From assembly GCA_027364735.1 (NCBI GenBank), contig DAHXOT010000054.1:1-37667 (forward strand): DNA of 37,667 nt, read 5' to 3'. Numbering within the stretch: the stretch's first letter is position 1; each line of letters starts with the position of its first letter. Origin of the DNA: Hydrotalea sp. GTDB taxonomy: Bacteria; Bacteroidota; Bacteroidia; Chitinophagales; Chitinophagaceae. Positions 1-7,351 of the stretch are shown piece after piece. The position numbers and the translations under genes are program-made. The notes below the pieces were generated by a model that ran no database searches, had not been told where the DNA came from, and saw only the letters and a program-made list of their open reading frames with translations.

Positions 1-281
1 GAATATAATTCATTGGGGAAGCCGCCAAAGTCGTGAATGGTTTTAGGAAAATCCATGGCAGTAATATGCGTTCCTTTGGTAAACCAATGTGCCGAAATAA
101 CCAACACCGCTTTTGGAACAGGAATTTGTTTAGCCATTGCCGACCATCTGCGACTGAATTCATTATCCTCAATACCATTCATCGGCGAACCATGACCAAC
201 AAATAAAACAGGCATTAACTGCTGCTGTTGTTCTAAATTATTTGTAAACTTTTTTAAACTATTAAAATTCTCAATATTCAT
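1..281 (-). CDS. ygiD: 4,5-DOPA dioxygenase-like extradiol dioxygenase (LigB family), N-terminal part
   Basis: The first 93 residues read from an ATG at 281 and run off the window edge, so the C-terminal two thirds are missing. The protein shows VLFVGHGSPMN (His about residue 30), a central SAHW motif and the segment TIHDFGGFPNELY. These match the YgiD/DODA branch of class III extradiol dioxygenases, where the first two histidines are metal ligands. The known family cleaves catechol-type rings such as DOPA; the true substrate here is unknown. There is a short Gln-rich stretch before the first strand. A TAATTTTG promoter-like box lies 4 bases before the start codon. The family assignment is firm, the substrate is not. 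Confidence 0.85.
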   Translation of the reverse strand, partial: MNIENFNSLKKFTNNLEQQQQLMPVLFVGHGSPMNGIEDNEFSRRWSAMAKQIPVPKAVLVISAHWFTKGTHITAMDFPKTIHDFGGFPNELY

Positions 282-285
282 TCAG

Positions 286-293
286 CAAAATTA
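286..293 (-). promoter_or_regulatory. Bacteroidota -7 box before the dioxygenase gene
   Basis: TAATTTTG on the minus strand fits TAnnTTTG and ends 4 bases before the ATG at 281, so the transcript would be leaderless or nearly so. No TTTG -33 box stands at the usual spacing; the nearest TTTG is about 28 bases upstream. Confidence 0.4.
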
Positions 294-397
294 TTTAAAG
301 AAATATTGACGGGTTAACATTCAAATTAATTTTCCGCATATCATCAATCTTACTTCAGTTTCAATAAAGTCTTACTATCTTTCTATAAAATCAGTTC

Positions 398-1954
398 ATG
401 CAAAATAGCAAACGGGTTATTTATTTTTTTGCCCTCATTAAATTCATCATTCCATTTGTATTCATCAATGCTGCATTTGAACTTCACCGCGATGAATATT
501 TGTATTTAGCCGATGCCGATCATTTGGCATGGGGTTATATTGAAATGCCACCCATGCTTGCCGTTTTAGGGGCCATCAGTAAATTATTTGGCAGTTCATT
601 TTATGCCGTTTATTTCTGGAGTTCTTTGTTCGGAACAATGACAATTATATTGGTTGGTAAAATTGTTATGGAGCTGAAAGGCAGTACTTATGCGGTTTTT
701 ATTGCATGCCTTGCTTTTTTATGCTCGGGATTTTTGCGAATGAATATTTTATTTATGCCGAATTTTTTGGATGCATTTTTCTGGACATTAAGCGTTTACT
801 TCCTTATTAAATTAATCAACACTAACCACAAAAAATATTTGTATTATTTGGGTATTTGTTTTGGATTGGGCATGTTATCGAAATATACCATGGCATTTTT
901 TATCGTTGCATTTTTAATAAGTTTTATTCTTACAGCAAACAGAAAATGGTTGCAGAGTAAACATTTTTATTTTGCCATGTTGTTGGCTCTAATAATTGTA
1001 TCACCAAATTTTTATTGGCAATACAATCATCATTTTCCGGTATTGCATCACATGCAAATGCTGCAAGATTATCAATTGCAATACCTCAGTCGTGTTGAAT
1101 TTTTAGTTAACCAAATTATTATGTTTCTTTCCAGTTTTTATATCTGGATGTTAGCATTATGGTTTTTATTTTTAAAAAAAGAAGGGAAAAAATATATTTC
1201 CATTGGCATTATTTATCTATCTGTAATCCTTTTGTTGCTTGGGTTTAAAGGAAAATATTATTATGCTGCCAGTATTTATCCTGCACTGTTAGCAATTGGT
1301 AGTATTTATCTCGAAAAAATAATTTCATCGCATACAATCAAAATGGCGCATTGGGCAATTCCTGTTTTTATGTTGATGATTACTGTCTTCGTTTTTCCCG
1401 TTGCTATTCCTTTTATGTCTCCACAAAAATTAGATGCATTTTATAAAGCTGTTCATGCAGAAAAAGCAGGTGTATTAAATTGGGAAGAGAAAAAAAATAA
1501 TCCATTGCCACAAGATTTTGCAGATATGCTGGGGTGGAAAGAAATGGCTGAAAAAACTGCAAAAGTTTATCATCAATTGCCCGATAGTGTTAGGCAAAAA
1601 ACAATGGTGTATGGAAATAATTATGGCGAAGCGGCTGCATTAGCTTTTTACAGAAAGCAATTTAATTTACCTGAAATATATTCCGACGATGCAAGCTTTG
1701 CTTTTTGGTTACCCGATACATTCAACTATACCTATTTTTTGTTTGCTACTTACAACATGTCCGATAGAACCGATTCGTTTTTCTATCACTTTAAAAAAAC
1801 AGAAATTAAAGATTCTGTTACGCAGAAATATGCTCGTGAATATAAAGCAAAAATTATTTTATACAGCTTTCCGGACGATACGGCAAAAGCCATTGCAGAA
1901 AGAAATATAAAAGAATTAAAAGCAAAATATAATCTGCATCCAATTCTCAATTAA
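398..1954 (+). CDS. GT39/PMT-type membrane glycosyltransferase (ArnT-like)
   Basis: This 518-residue integral membrane protein has many hydrophobic segments through about residue 340, followed by a soluble C-terminal domain. Near the N-terminus it carries ELHRDEYLYLADADHLAWGY and then EMPP (about residues 29-52). That is the first-loop motif of the PMT_2/GT39 family, with the Asp-Glu pair (D32, E33) expected to act in catalysis. The family moves sugars from polyprenyl-phosphate donors to lipids or proteins on the periplasmic side of the inner membrane; the acceptor cannot be told here. The gene is followed after 21 bases by the B12-binding gene, so the two may be co-transcribed although their functions are unrelated. 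Confidence 0.85.
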   Translation: MQNSKRVIYFFALIKFIIPFVFINAAFELHRDEYLYLADADHLAWGYIEMPPMLAVLGAISKLFGSSFYAVYFWSSLFGTMTIILVGKIVMELKGSTYAVFIACLAFLCSGFLRMNILFMPNFLDAFFWTLSVYFLIKLINTNHKKYLYYLGICFGLGMLSKYTMAFFIVAFLISFILTANRKWLQSKHFYFAMLLALIIVSPNFYWQYNHHFPVLHHMQMLQDYQLQYLSRVEFLVNQIIMFLSSFYIWMLALWFLFLKKEGKKYISIGIIYLSVILLLLGFKGKYYYAASIYPALLAIGSIYLEKIISSHTIKMAHWAIPVFMLMITVFVFPVAIPFMSPQKLDAFYKAVHAEKAGVLNWEEKKNNPLPQDFADMLGWKEMAEKTAKVYHQLPDSVRQKTMVYGNNYGEAAALAFYRKQFNLPEIYSDDASFAFWLPDTFNYTYFLFATYNMSDRTDSFFYHFKKTEIKDSVTQKYAREYKAKIILYSFPDDTAKAIAERNIKELKAKYNLHPILN

Positions 1955-1975
1955 TTTTAGGTAAAGATTGTTGAT

Positions 1976-2389
1976 ATGAAAAAAGAACGCCCCATTAGGG
2001 TATTGGTCGCTAAAGTTGGATTAGATGGACACGATCGTGGTGCTAAAGTAATTGCTACTGCATTGCGTGATGCAGGAATGGAAGTGATTTATACCGGACT
2101 TCGGCAAACGCCCGAAATGGTTGTAAATGCTGCTTTGCAGGAAGATGTGGATGCTATTGGTATTAGTATTTTAAGCGGTGCACACAATACTGTTTTTCCA
2201 AAAGTTATTGCATTAATGAAAGAAAAAGGAATGAATGATGTATTATTAACCGGTGGTGGAATAATTCCCGAAGAAGATATTATTACATTAAACCAATCGG
2301 GTGTAGGCAAACTGTTTCATCCCGGAACCAATACTTCTGAAATTGCAGATTACATAAAAGTTTGGGTTAAGGAACATAGAAATTTTTAA
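1976..2389 (+). CDS. Stand-alone cobalamin-binding subunit of an acyl-CoA mutase
   Basis: This 137-residue protein is made almost entirely of the B12-binding Rossmann-like domain found at the C-terminus of methylmalonyl-CoA mutase. It shows the full signature: DGHDRG at 17-22 with H19 as the expected lower axial cobalt ligand, SIL at 64-66, and TGGG at 92-95. In the family such small subunits pair with a separate catalytic chain (methylmalonyl-, isobutyryl- or 2-hydroxyisobutyryl-CoA mutases). No catalytic chain is present in this window, so the reaction cannot be named. The enoyl-CoA hydratase downstream makes a role in branched-chain or propionate acyl-CoA metabolism plausible. Confidence 0.88.
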   Translation: MKKERPIRVLVAKVGLDGHDRGAKVIATALRDAGMEVIYTGLRQTPEMVVNAALQEDVDAIGISILSGAHNTVFPKVIALMKEKGMNDVLLTGGGIIPEEDIITLNQSGVGKLFHPGTNTSEIADYIKVWVKEHRNF

Positions 2390-2394
2390 AGAAT

Positions 2395-2508
2395 GCTGTG
2401 AGCTAAGAAGCACGAAAATATTTTGTTCGCAACCATAAAAAATGATTATTGCTTTTCAAAAAATATTAAAAAGTTAATTTATAATTTTCAAAGCTCGTAG
2501 CTCACAGC
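2395..2508. repeat. Intergenic inverted repeat with AGCT-heptad ends (MITE-like)
   Basis: GCTGTGAGCTA at 2395-2405 is repeated as its exact reverse complement at 2498-2508, 92 bases further on. The right arm lies in an AGCT repeat of 7-base period, AGCTCGTAGCTCACAGCT (2492-2509). TCACAGCT recurs at 2518-2525. The interior is AT-rich and has no reading frame of note. The element fills almost the whole gap between the B12-binding gene and the enoyl-CoA hydratase. It could be a small non-autonomous element, a dispersed palindromic repeat or an mRNA hairpin. Confidence 0.55.
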
Positions 2509-2538
2509 TTTCTTTTTTCACAGCTAAAACAATTAAAG

Positions 2539-3315
2539 ATGTATTCAACGTTATTAACTTCTCTCGAAAATAATATTCTTATTATCACCATTAATCGCCC
2601 TGATAAATTAAATGCACTTAACCAGCAAGTAATGCATGATTTAAATAAAGTAATGGATGAAGTATATCAAAACCCAGAAATAAAATCTGCTATCATCACG
2701 GGTGCCGGACCAAAAAGTTTTGTTGCCGGTGCAGATATTTCAGAATTCGTAGGATTAAACATAGAACAAGCAAAAAGCATAGCTCAAAAAGGACAAGAAA
2801 TATTTTTTAAAATTGAAAATTCATTAAAACCAATTGTAGCATGTGTGAATGGGTTTGCATTAGGCGGCGGATGCGAATTAGCTATGAGTTGCCATTTTAG
2901 AATGGCAAGCGAAAATGCAAAATTTGGTCAGCCCGAAGTAAACCTTGGTATTATGCCGGGATATGGAGGCACACAACGTTTAGTACAATTAATTGGTAAA
3001 GGACGGGCATTGGAATTATTAATGAGTGCCACTATGATTGATGCTGCCACTGCTTTGCATTATGGCTTGGTAAATTATGTTTTACCCCAAGATCAGCTAC
3101 TACAAAAAGCAAAAAATATTTTAACCGTTATTAATAGTAAAGCACCCATTGCAGTGGCAAGTTGTATTACTGCCGCCAATGCTGTTTTTGATGAAAGTAA
3201 AAATGGATTTACAGTTGAAATAAATGAATTTGGAAAATGTTTTATAACGGAAGATATGCATGAAGGAACTACTGCATTTATTGAAAAACGTAATCCGGTT
3301 TTTAAAGGTAGATAA
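2539..3315 (+). CDS. Enoyl-CoA hydratase (crotonase family)
   Basis: The 258-residue protein is a complete single-domain crotonase. The oxyanion-hole segments are AGADISEF (63-70) and GFALGGGCEL (105-114). Both catalytic glutamates of true enoyl-CoA hydratases are present: E113 in GGGCELA and E133 in FGQPEVNLG. PGYGGTQRL follows at 140-148. Keeping both glutamates argues for hydration of trans-2-enoyl-CoA rather than isomerase or hydrolase activity. The chain length in vivo is unknown; short-chain (crotonyl-CoA) activity is most likely from this sequence type. It acts in the cytoplasm in beta-oxidation or branched-chain acid breakdown. An inverted repeat separates it from the mutase subunit upstream. 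Confidence 0.9.
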   Translation: MYSTLLTSLENNILIITINRPDKLNALNQQVMHDLNKVMDEVYQNPEIKSAIITGAGPKSFVAGADISEFVGLNIEQAKSIAQKGQEIFFKIENSLKPIVACVNGFALGGGCELAMSCHFRMASENAKFGQPEVNLGIMPGYGGTQRLVQLIGKGRALELLMSATMIDAATALHYGLVNYVLPQDQLLQKAKNILTVINSKAPIAVASCITAANAVFDESKNGFTVEINEFGKCFITEDMHEGTTAFIEKRNPVFKGR

Positions 3316-3457
3316 ATTAATATATATACGCATATATTCTCCTATTCACCGAAAAATAAAAATATTTTACCGAATACAAATTAAACCTCCATTATTTTTA
3401 TAAGTTTACTCGTAGTTTTATATTTATTTTTTTGAATCAATTAATTGAAGAACTACA

Positions 3458-4804
3458 GTGCAACTTAATAAACTACTGAATAAGAAACTAAGTATACGGT
3501 ATACATTTTTGTTATTTTTTTTCATGTTAGCATTAATGCTAGTTTGGGGAACTGTAGTTAGAAATTTATATGCATTCGGCTACAAAAAGTATTTTAACAA
3601 TCCAACTGTAAAAGCAATAGCTAATTCTTATACTATAGCGAAGTCTTCTGTACAACAAATATTTTTACCTTCTCAACAAATAATACCGAATAGATTTCAA
3701 CAAACAAATCAATTTGCATTTTACTCTAAGCAACAAGATTCGGGTTATTTATTAAACTCTTTCTTCGATGCATCTAAAGGCTATAATATTATTCAGCTAA
3801 TATCAATTAAAGACAATCAAATAATACATCAGTGGAATCCTCCATTAGATGTAATTAGAAGTAAAACTTCTATCATAAATAAAAATTTTACTCCTGGAAA
3901 TTTAAGTAACAAAGTTGCAAGAGCAGTAAATCCATTTTTACTTAAAGATGGTTCAATTATTTTCAGCTCACCTGAGGGTCCTTTAGTTAAACTTGATTCT
4001 AATTCTCATTTGATTTGGATGGTTAATAATTATTTTCATCATTCAACTGAAATAGATGCAGAGGGAAATATATGGGCTCCAAGTGATATGGATACCGCTA
4101 CTATAAACGAGGAAAAATTTGGTCCGCTTTTAGATGATGCAATCACTAAAATATCACCTCAAGGAGCTATTTTATATAAAAAATCAGTTACACAATTATT
4201 GATAGAAAATGGCTATACTGCAATTGCATTAGGCTTTATTGGAAATACTGAAGACATTGTGCATTTAAACGAAATTAGACCAGCCTTATACTCTTCTAAA
4301 TATTGGCAAAAAGATGATCTTCTTATTAGCATGAGACATAAAAGTACCATTTTTTTATACCGACCTTCTACTAATAAAATCATTTGGTTACAAACTGGCC
4401 CATGGCTAAACCAACATTGTCCTGACTTTCTTGATTCAACGCATATCAGTGTATTTGGGAATGATGTTGTAAGAACTTATTCCGGCGACAGCTTATTTCG
4501 AGGTTATAACAATTTATACATTTATGATTTTACAAATAATAAAGTAGACACGCCATATTCTTCTATCATGAGAAAAAATGAAATAAGAACTATAACAGAA
4601 GGTAGATTAAAAGTTTTTAATAATGGTGATTTTTTTGTAGAAGAAAGTAATTATGGTAGAATAATAAAAGGCAATAAACAGGGGCTTCAATGGCAGTATA
4701 TAAATAAAATTGACAAAAATCATTTAAGCATTGCTAATTGGAGTAGATATTTGCTTAAAAATGGAAATTGCAAATTCTGTTTTACTGAAAATAAATATTT
4801 TTAA
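3458..4804 (+). CDS. Membrane-anchored arylsulfotransferase-like (ASST) protein
   Basis: The gene starts with GTG at 3458, which places one hydrophobic segment (about residues 14-34) at the N-terminus as a membrane anchor or uncleaved signal. The rest looks like a periplasmic beta-propeller of the arylsulfotransferase (Arylsulfotrans_2) type: FHHSTEIDAEGNIWAPS, EDIVHLNEIRPAL, DDLLISMRHKSTIFLYRPS, and HCPDFLDSTHISVFGND. The histidines and arginine in these blocks resemble the active-site set of bacterial AssT enzymes, which move sulfate between phenolic compounds through a sulfohistidine without PAPS. Which residues act here is inference. It heads a very AT-rich group with two small membrane proteins and a PAPS-type sulfotransferase, which supports a sulfation role. 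It could instead be a non-catalytic propeller of the same fold. Confidence 0.72.
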   Translation: MQLNKLLNKKLSIRYTFLLFFFMLALMLVWGTVVRNLYAFGYKKYFNNPTVKAIANSYTIAKSSVQQIFLPSQQIIPNRFQQTNQFAFYSKQQDSGYLLNSFFDASKGYNIIQLISIKDNQIIHQWNPPLDVIRSKTSIINKNFTPGNLSNKVARAVNPFLLKDGSIIFSSPEGPLVKLDSNSHLIWMVNNYFHHSTEIDAEGNIWAPSDMDTATINEEKFGPLLDDAITKISPQGAILYKKSVTQLLIENGYTAIALGFIGNTEDIVHLNEIRPALYSSKYWQKDDLLISMRHKSTIFLYRPSTNKIIWLQTGPWLNQHCPDFLDSTHISVFGNDVVRTYSGDSLFRGYNNLYIYDFTNNKVDTPYSSIMRKNEIRTITEGRLKVFNNGDFFVEESNYGRIIKGNKQGLQWQYINKIDKNHLSIANWSRYLLKNGNCKFCFTENKYF

Positions 4805-4819
4805 TTTTATAATAAACAT

Positions 4820-4999
4820 ATGATTCATTTGTATATAGGTCCTGGCATGGATGGCGGCATAATTGCAGTTGTTTTTGGCGTATTACTTTCGTTTTTATTA
4901 GCAATATTTGCATTGGTATGGTACCCAATTAAAAAACTGTTTTACAAACTAAAAGCACTATTTATTCCTATTAATAAAGACAATGAACTTCTTCAATAA
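4820..4999 (+). CDS. Small single-span membrane protein, 59 residues
   Basis: An ATG at 4820 opens a 59-codon frame ending TAA at 4997-4999, starting 15 bases after the arylsulfotransferase-like gene and overlapping the next gene by 17 bases. The protein begins with the short YIGPGMDGGIIA segment, followed by one strongly hydrophobic helix (about 12-35) and a basic tail with WYPIKKL. The GPG-x-GG plus hydrophobic helix plus YPIKK layout recalls small conserved proteins I have seen beside sulfotransferase and phosphatase genes; that is recall, not a search. The tight overlaps argue that it is a real gene and probably a membrane partner of its neighbours. Function unknown. Confidence 0.65.
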   Translation: MIHLYIGPGMDGGIIAVVFGVLLSFLLAIFALVWYPIKKLFYKLKALFIPINKDNELLQ

Positions 5000-5369
5000 T
5001 ATTTTAATTTTTTCATTATTTTTTTTGATTTGTTTTATATTTAAATGGTTGCAGATTAGTAAACGTACAAACACAGTATTATCTACACTTCATAGTATAA
5101 TTAATACGCTAAAAAACAATTCATTATCCGATACAGAAAAACAACAAAAACTACTATTACTTTCTTTTACACTTTTTAAAAGAAGTAGTATTATTGGATT
5201 AATTATTATAACAATAATTATAGCTTTATTTATTACTACTGGAATAATAAGTTATAGTTTATATCATAATTTATCCATTATTTACATGCTACTTTCATTA
5301 AAAGGAATAATAATTTCCTCAATTTCGTTTATAGCATATTTTATTATACAAAAATTATATGGTTTCTAA
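4983..5369 (+). CDS. Small membrane protein of the sulfation cassette, unknown function
   Basis: This 128-residue protein has an N-terminal hydrophobic helix (about 5-22), a charged middle part (about 25-68), and two further hydrophobic stretches (about 70-92 and 100-124), so it is likely an inner-membrane protein with three spans. I do not recognise a named family. It overlaps the preceding 59-residue gene by 17 bases and the following sulfotransferase by 11 bases, so the three are translationally coupled. The context suggests an accessory or scaffold subunit of a membrane sulfation complex, which is inference. Its base composition is extremely AT-rich: 9 G/C out of 60 in bases 5161-5220. 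Confidence 0.65.
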   Translation: MNFFNNILIFSLFFLICFIFKWLQISKRTNTVLSTLHSIINTLKNNSLSDTEKQQKLLLLSFTLFKRSSIIGLIIITIIIALFITTGIISYSLYHNLSIIYMLLSLKGIIISSISFIAYFIIQKLYGF

Positions 5370-6402
5370 TTATACTCTTGCATCCAAATTTTTACACCAA
5401 ATGGCTTTAGGTAACATCAATGTTGCTAAGCTTTCTTTTGAGCTAGAAAAAGCATTAACACCTCTCAATACAAATTCAATTGTTGAAAAACCGGTATTTA
5501 TAACAGGTTTAGCAAGAAGCGGCACAACAATTTTAATGAGAAGTTTATATGAATCAAATTCATTCAAATCTCTTACTTATTCTGATATGCCTTTTGTTTT
5601 AATGCCTAATTTATGGAAGAAGTTTCATGTAAGCACATCGGGTTCACAATTACAAGAAAGAGCCCATAAAGATGGCATAATGGTGAATAATGAAAGCCCT
5701 GAATCTTTTGAAGAAGTTTTTTGGAGAGTGTTTTATCATAAAGATTATATACAAAATAATTATTTAATTAAACACCAAGTAAGCGATGAAATGATTCATC
5801 AATTTCGTTGGTTTATTAAGTTGGTTACAAAAGCTTCGAAAAATGAACAACCAAAAAGATATCTATCAAAAAATAATAATAATATTCTTCGCATATCTGC
5901 TATTCAAAAAGCATTTCCTGATGCAAAAATTGTTATTCCATTTCGAAATCCTTTGCAACACGCTTTCTCGCTAATGAACCAACATCATCATTTTATACAC
6001 GCACAAACAAAAGATCGGTTCATATTAAATTACATGCAATGGTTGGGTCATTTTGAATTTGGAAATGGTCATAAACCATTCCTATTTGACACAAAAAATA
6101 TAACTGAATTAAAAAAATATAATAAAAATCATATCAACTATTGGTTAGTAATTTGGAACAATTATTATTCAGAGATATTAGCAAATACGCCGAAAAATGC
6201 TTTTTTAGTTCAGTATGAGGATATTTGTTCTGAACCTCTAAAAATATTCAATCAATTAAATTTTTATTTAGATACTTCAATTATACCAAGCGAGAATTAT
6301 TTTAAGCCAGCTCTAACAAAAAACATAAGCGACTATGATATAAATTTATTTCATAAAAGCAACGAAATTTTTGAACAATTACAACAAAAAAAAATAAAAT
6401 AA
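5359..6402 (+). CDS. PAPS-dependent sulfotransferase family protein
   Basis: The 347-residue protein carries the 5'-phosphosulfate loop FITGLARSGTT (47-57) and a 3'-phosphate region VIPFRNPLQHAFS (192-204, with R196 and S204). These are the two PAPS-binding blocks of the bacterial Sulfotransfer_3 type. It lacks a signal peptide, so it should act on the cytoplasmic side, moving sulfate from PAPS to an unknown acceptor such as a glycan or lipid. Its start lies inside the end of the previous gene (11-base overlap). The convergent gene 13 bases away encodes the kinase that makes PAPS, which strongly supports the role. The acceptor cannot be named. Confidence 0.85.
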   Translation: MVSNYTLASKFLHQMALGNINVAKLSFELEKALTPLNTNSIVEKPVFITGLARSGTTILMRSLYESNSFKSLTYSDMPFVLMPNLWKKFHVSTSGSQLQERAHKDGIMVNNESPESFEEVFWRVFYHKDYIQNNYLIKHQVSDEMIHQFRWFIKLVTKASKNEQPKRYLSKNNNNILRISAIQKAFPDAKIVIPFRNPLQHAFSLMNQHHHFIHAQTKDRFILNYMQWLGHFEFGNGHKPFLFDTKNITELKKYNKNHINYWLVIWNNYYSEILANTPKNAFLVQYEDICSEPLKIFNQLNFYLDTSIIPSENYFKPALTKNISDYDINLFHKSNEIFEQLQQKKIK

Positions 6403-6415
6403 TCGCTATCGTCTT

Positions 6416-7282
6416 TTATGATATCAGTTTTTTATCCTTTAAAAATGCTATTACAGAAGCCACAGAATCTTCTATTTCTAAAACATCTGTTTTTAAATGA
6501 ATCATAGGATGCAAAGGAGTTTCATAAGGACTTGATATTCCTGTAAAATTTTTTATTTTACCTTTTTCTGCTAAAGCATATAACCCTTTTCTATCTCTTT
6601 GCTTACATGTTTCAATATTCGCATCAATATAAATTTCAATAAACTTATCAGCCCCAATAATACTCTTTGCCATTTCTCGATCAGAAACAAACGGGGAAAT
6701 AAAAGAAGCAATAGCAATAGTTCCAGAATTATTAAAAAGTTTGCATATTTCTGCAACCCTTCTAATATTTTCCTTACGATCTTCATCAGAAAAATTCAAA
6801 TCAGAATTAATACCCAACCGAGTATTATCGCCATCCAGCACAAATGCTTTTATATCTTTATTAAAAAAAATATTATCTAAATTACTTGCTATAGTAGATT
6901 TACCAGAAGCAGATAATCCGGTTAACCAAATTGTAAAAATTTTATGATTTTGATGTTTTTCACGCATTGCAGAAGTTACCGAAAACTTTTGCTCAAATAG
7001 TTGATGATTAAGTTGCTTTTTTACATTTGCAGCAATTAATGAACGAGAAGCTTTCCCGAATTTTAATTTATGCCATACTCGCTCATGAAAAAAGTAAAGA
7101 ATAATCTTTGTAATTATCTCAAATACTCCTAACAAACCTCCAACACTCCATTTACCAGTAAAATACCATCCCAAAATAACTGTATCAAAACTACTAACAA
7201 TTCTCCATGAAATTGATTTAGCTATATGTCGTTTTATTGTAGTATCTTTTTTAAAAATTTCATTAATTATATCAACAATCAT
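6416..7282 (-). CDS. cysC: DUF2061-adenylylsulfate kinase fusion (makes PAPS)
   Basis: Two parts are visible in 288 residues. Residues about 17-72 (KRHIAKSISWRIVSSFDT onward to ITKIILYFFHERVW) match DUF2061, a membrane domain with two hydrophobic segments. From about 112 on is a full APS kinase: Walker A GLSASGKST (122-130), LDGDNTRLGIN (149-159), FSDEDRKENIRR (164-175), FISPF (194-198), and KNFTGISSPYE (244-254). APS kinase phosphorylates adenylylsulfate to PAPS. The membrane domain would hold PAPS synthesis at the membrane near the sulfotransferase encoded convergently. No ATP sulfurylase is present in the window, so APS must come from elsewhere. This gene is as AT-rich as the rest of the cassette. 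Confidence 0.9.
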   Translation of the reverse strand: MIVDIINEIFKKDTTIKRHIAKSISWRIVSSFDTVILGWYFTGKWSVGGLLGVFEIITKIILYFFHERVWHKLKFGKASRSLIAANVKKQLNHQLFEQKFSVTSAMREKHQNHKIFTIWLTGLSASGKSTIASNLDNIFFNKDIKAFVLDGDNTRLGINSDLNFSDEDRKENIRRVAEICKLFNNSGTIAIASFISPFVSDREMAKSIIGADKFIEIYIDANIETCKQRDRKGLYALAEKGKIKNFTGISSPYETPLHPMIHLKTDVLEIEDSVASVIAFLKDKKLIS

Positions 7283-7351
7283 ATAAAATATTATTTGCTA
7301 AAATAAATATTATCATAATACAGACTAATTCAACCACTAATAGAATGAAAT

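Noticed and set aside
3437-3448. TCAATTAATTGA palindrome before the ASST-like gene
   Set aside because: 12 bases of AT-rich palindrome arise easily by chance here, and no regulator is adjacent.
6599-6947. Plus-strand frames opposite the APS kinase
   Set aside because: They mirror a well-supported coding region and have no recognisable domain or start context.
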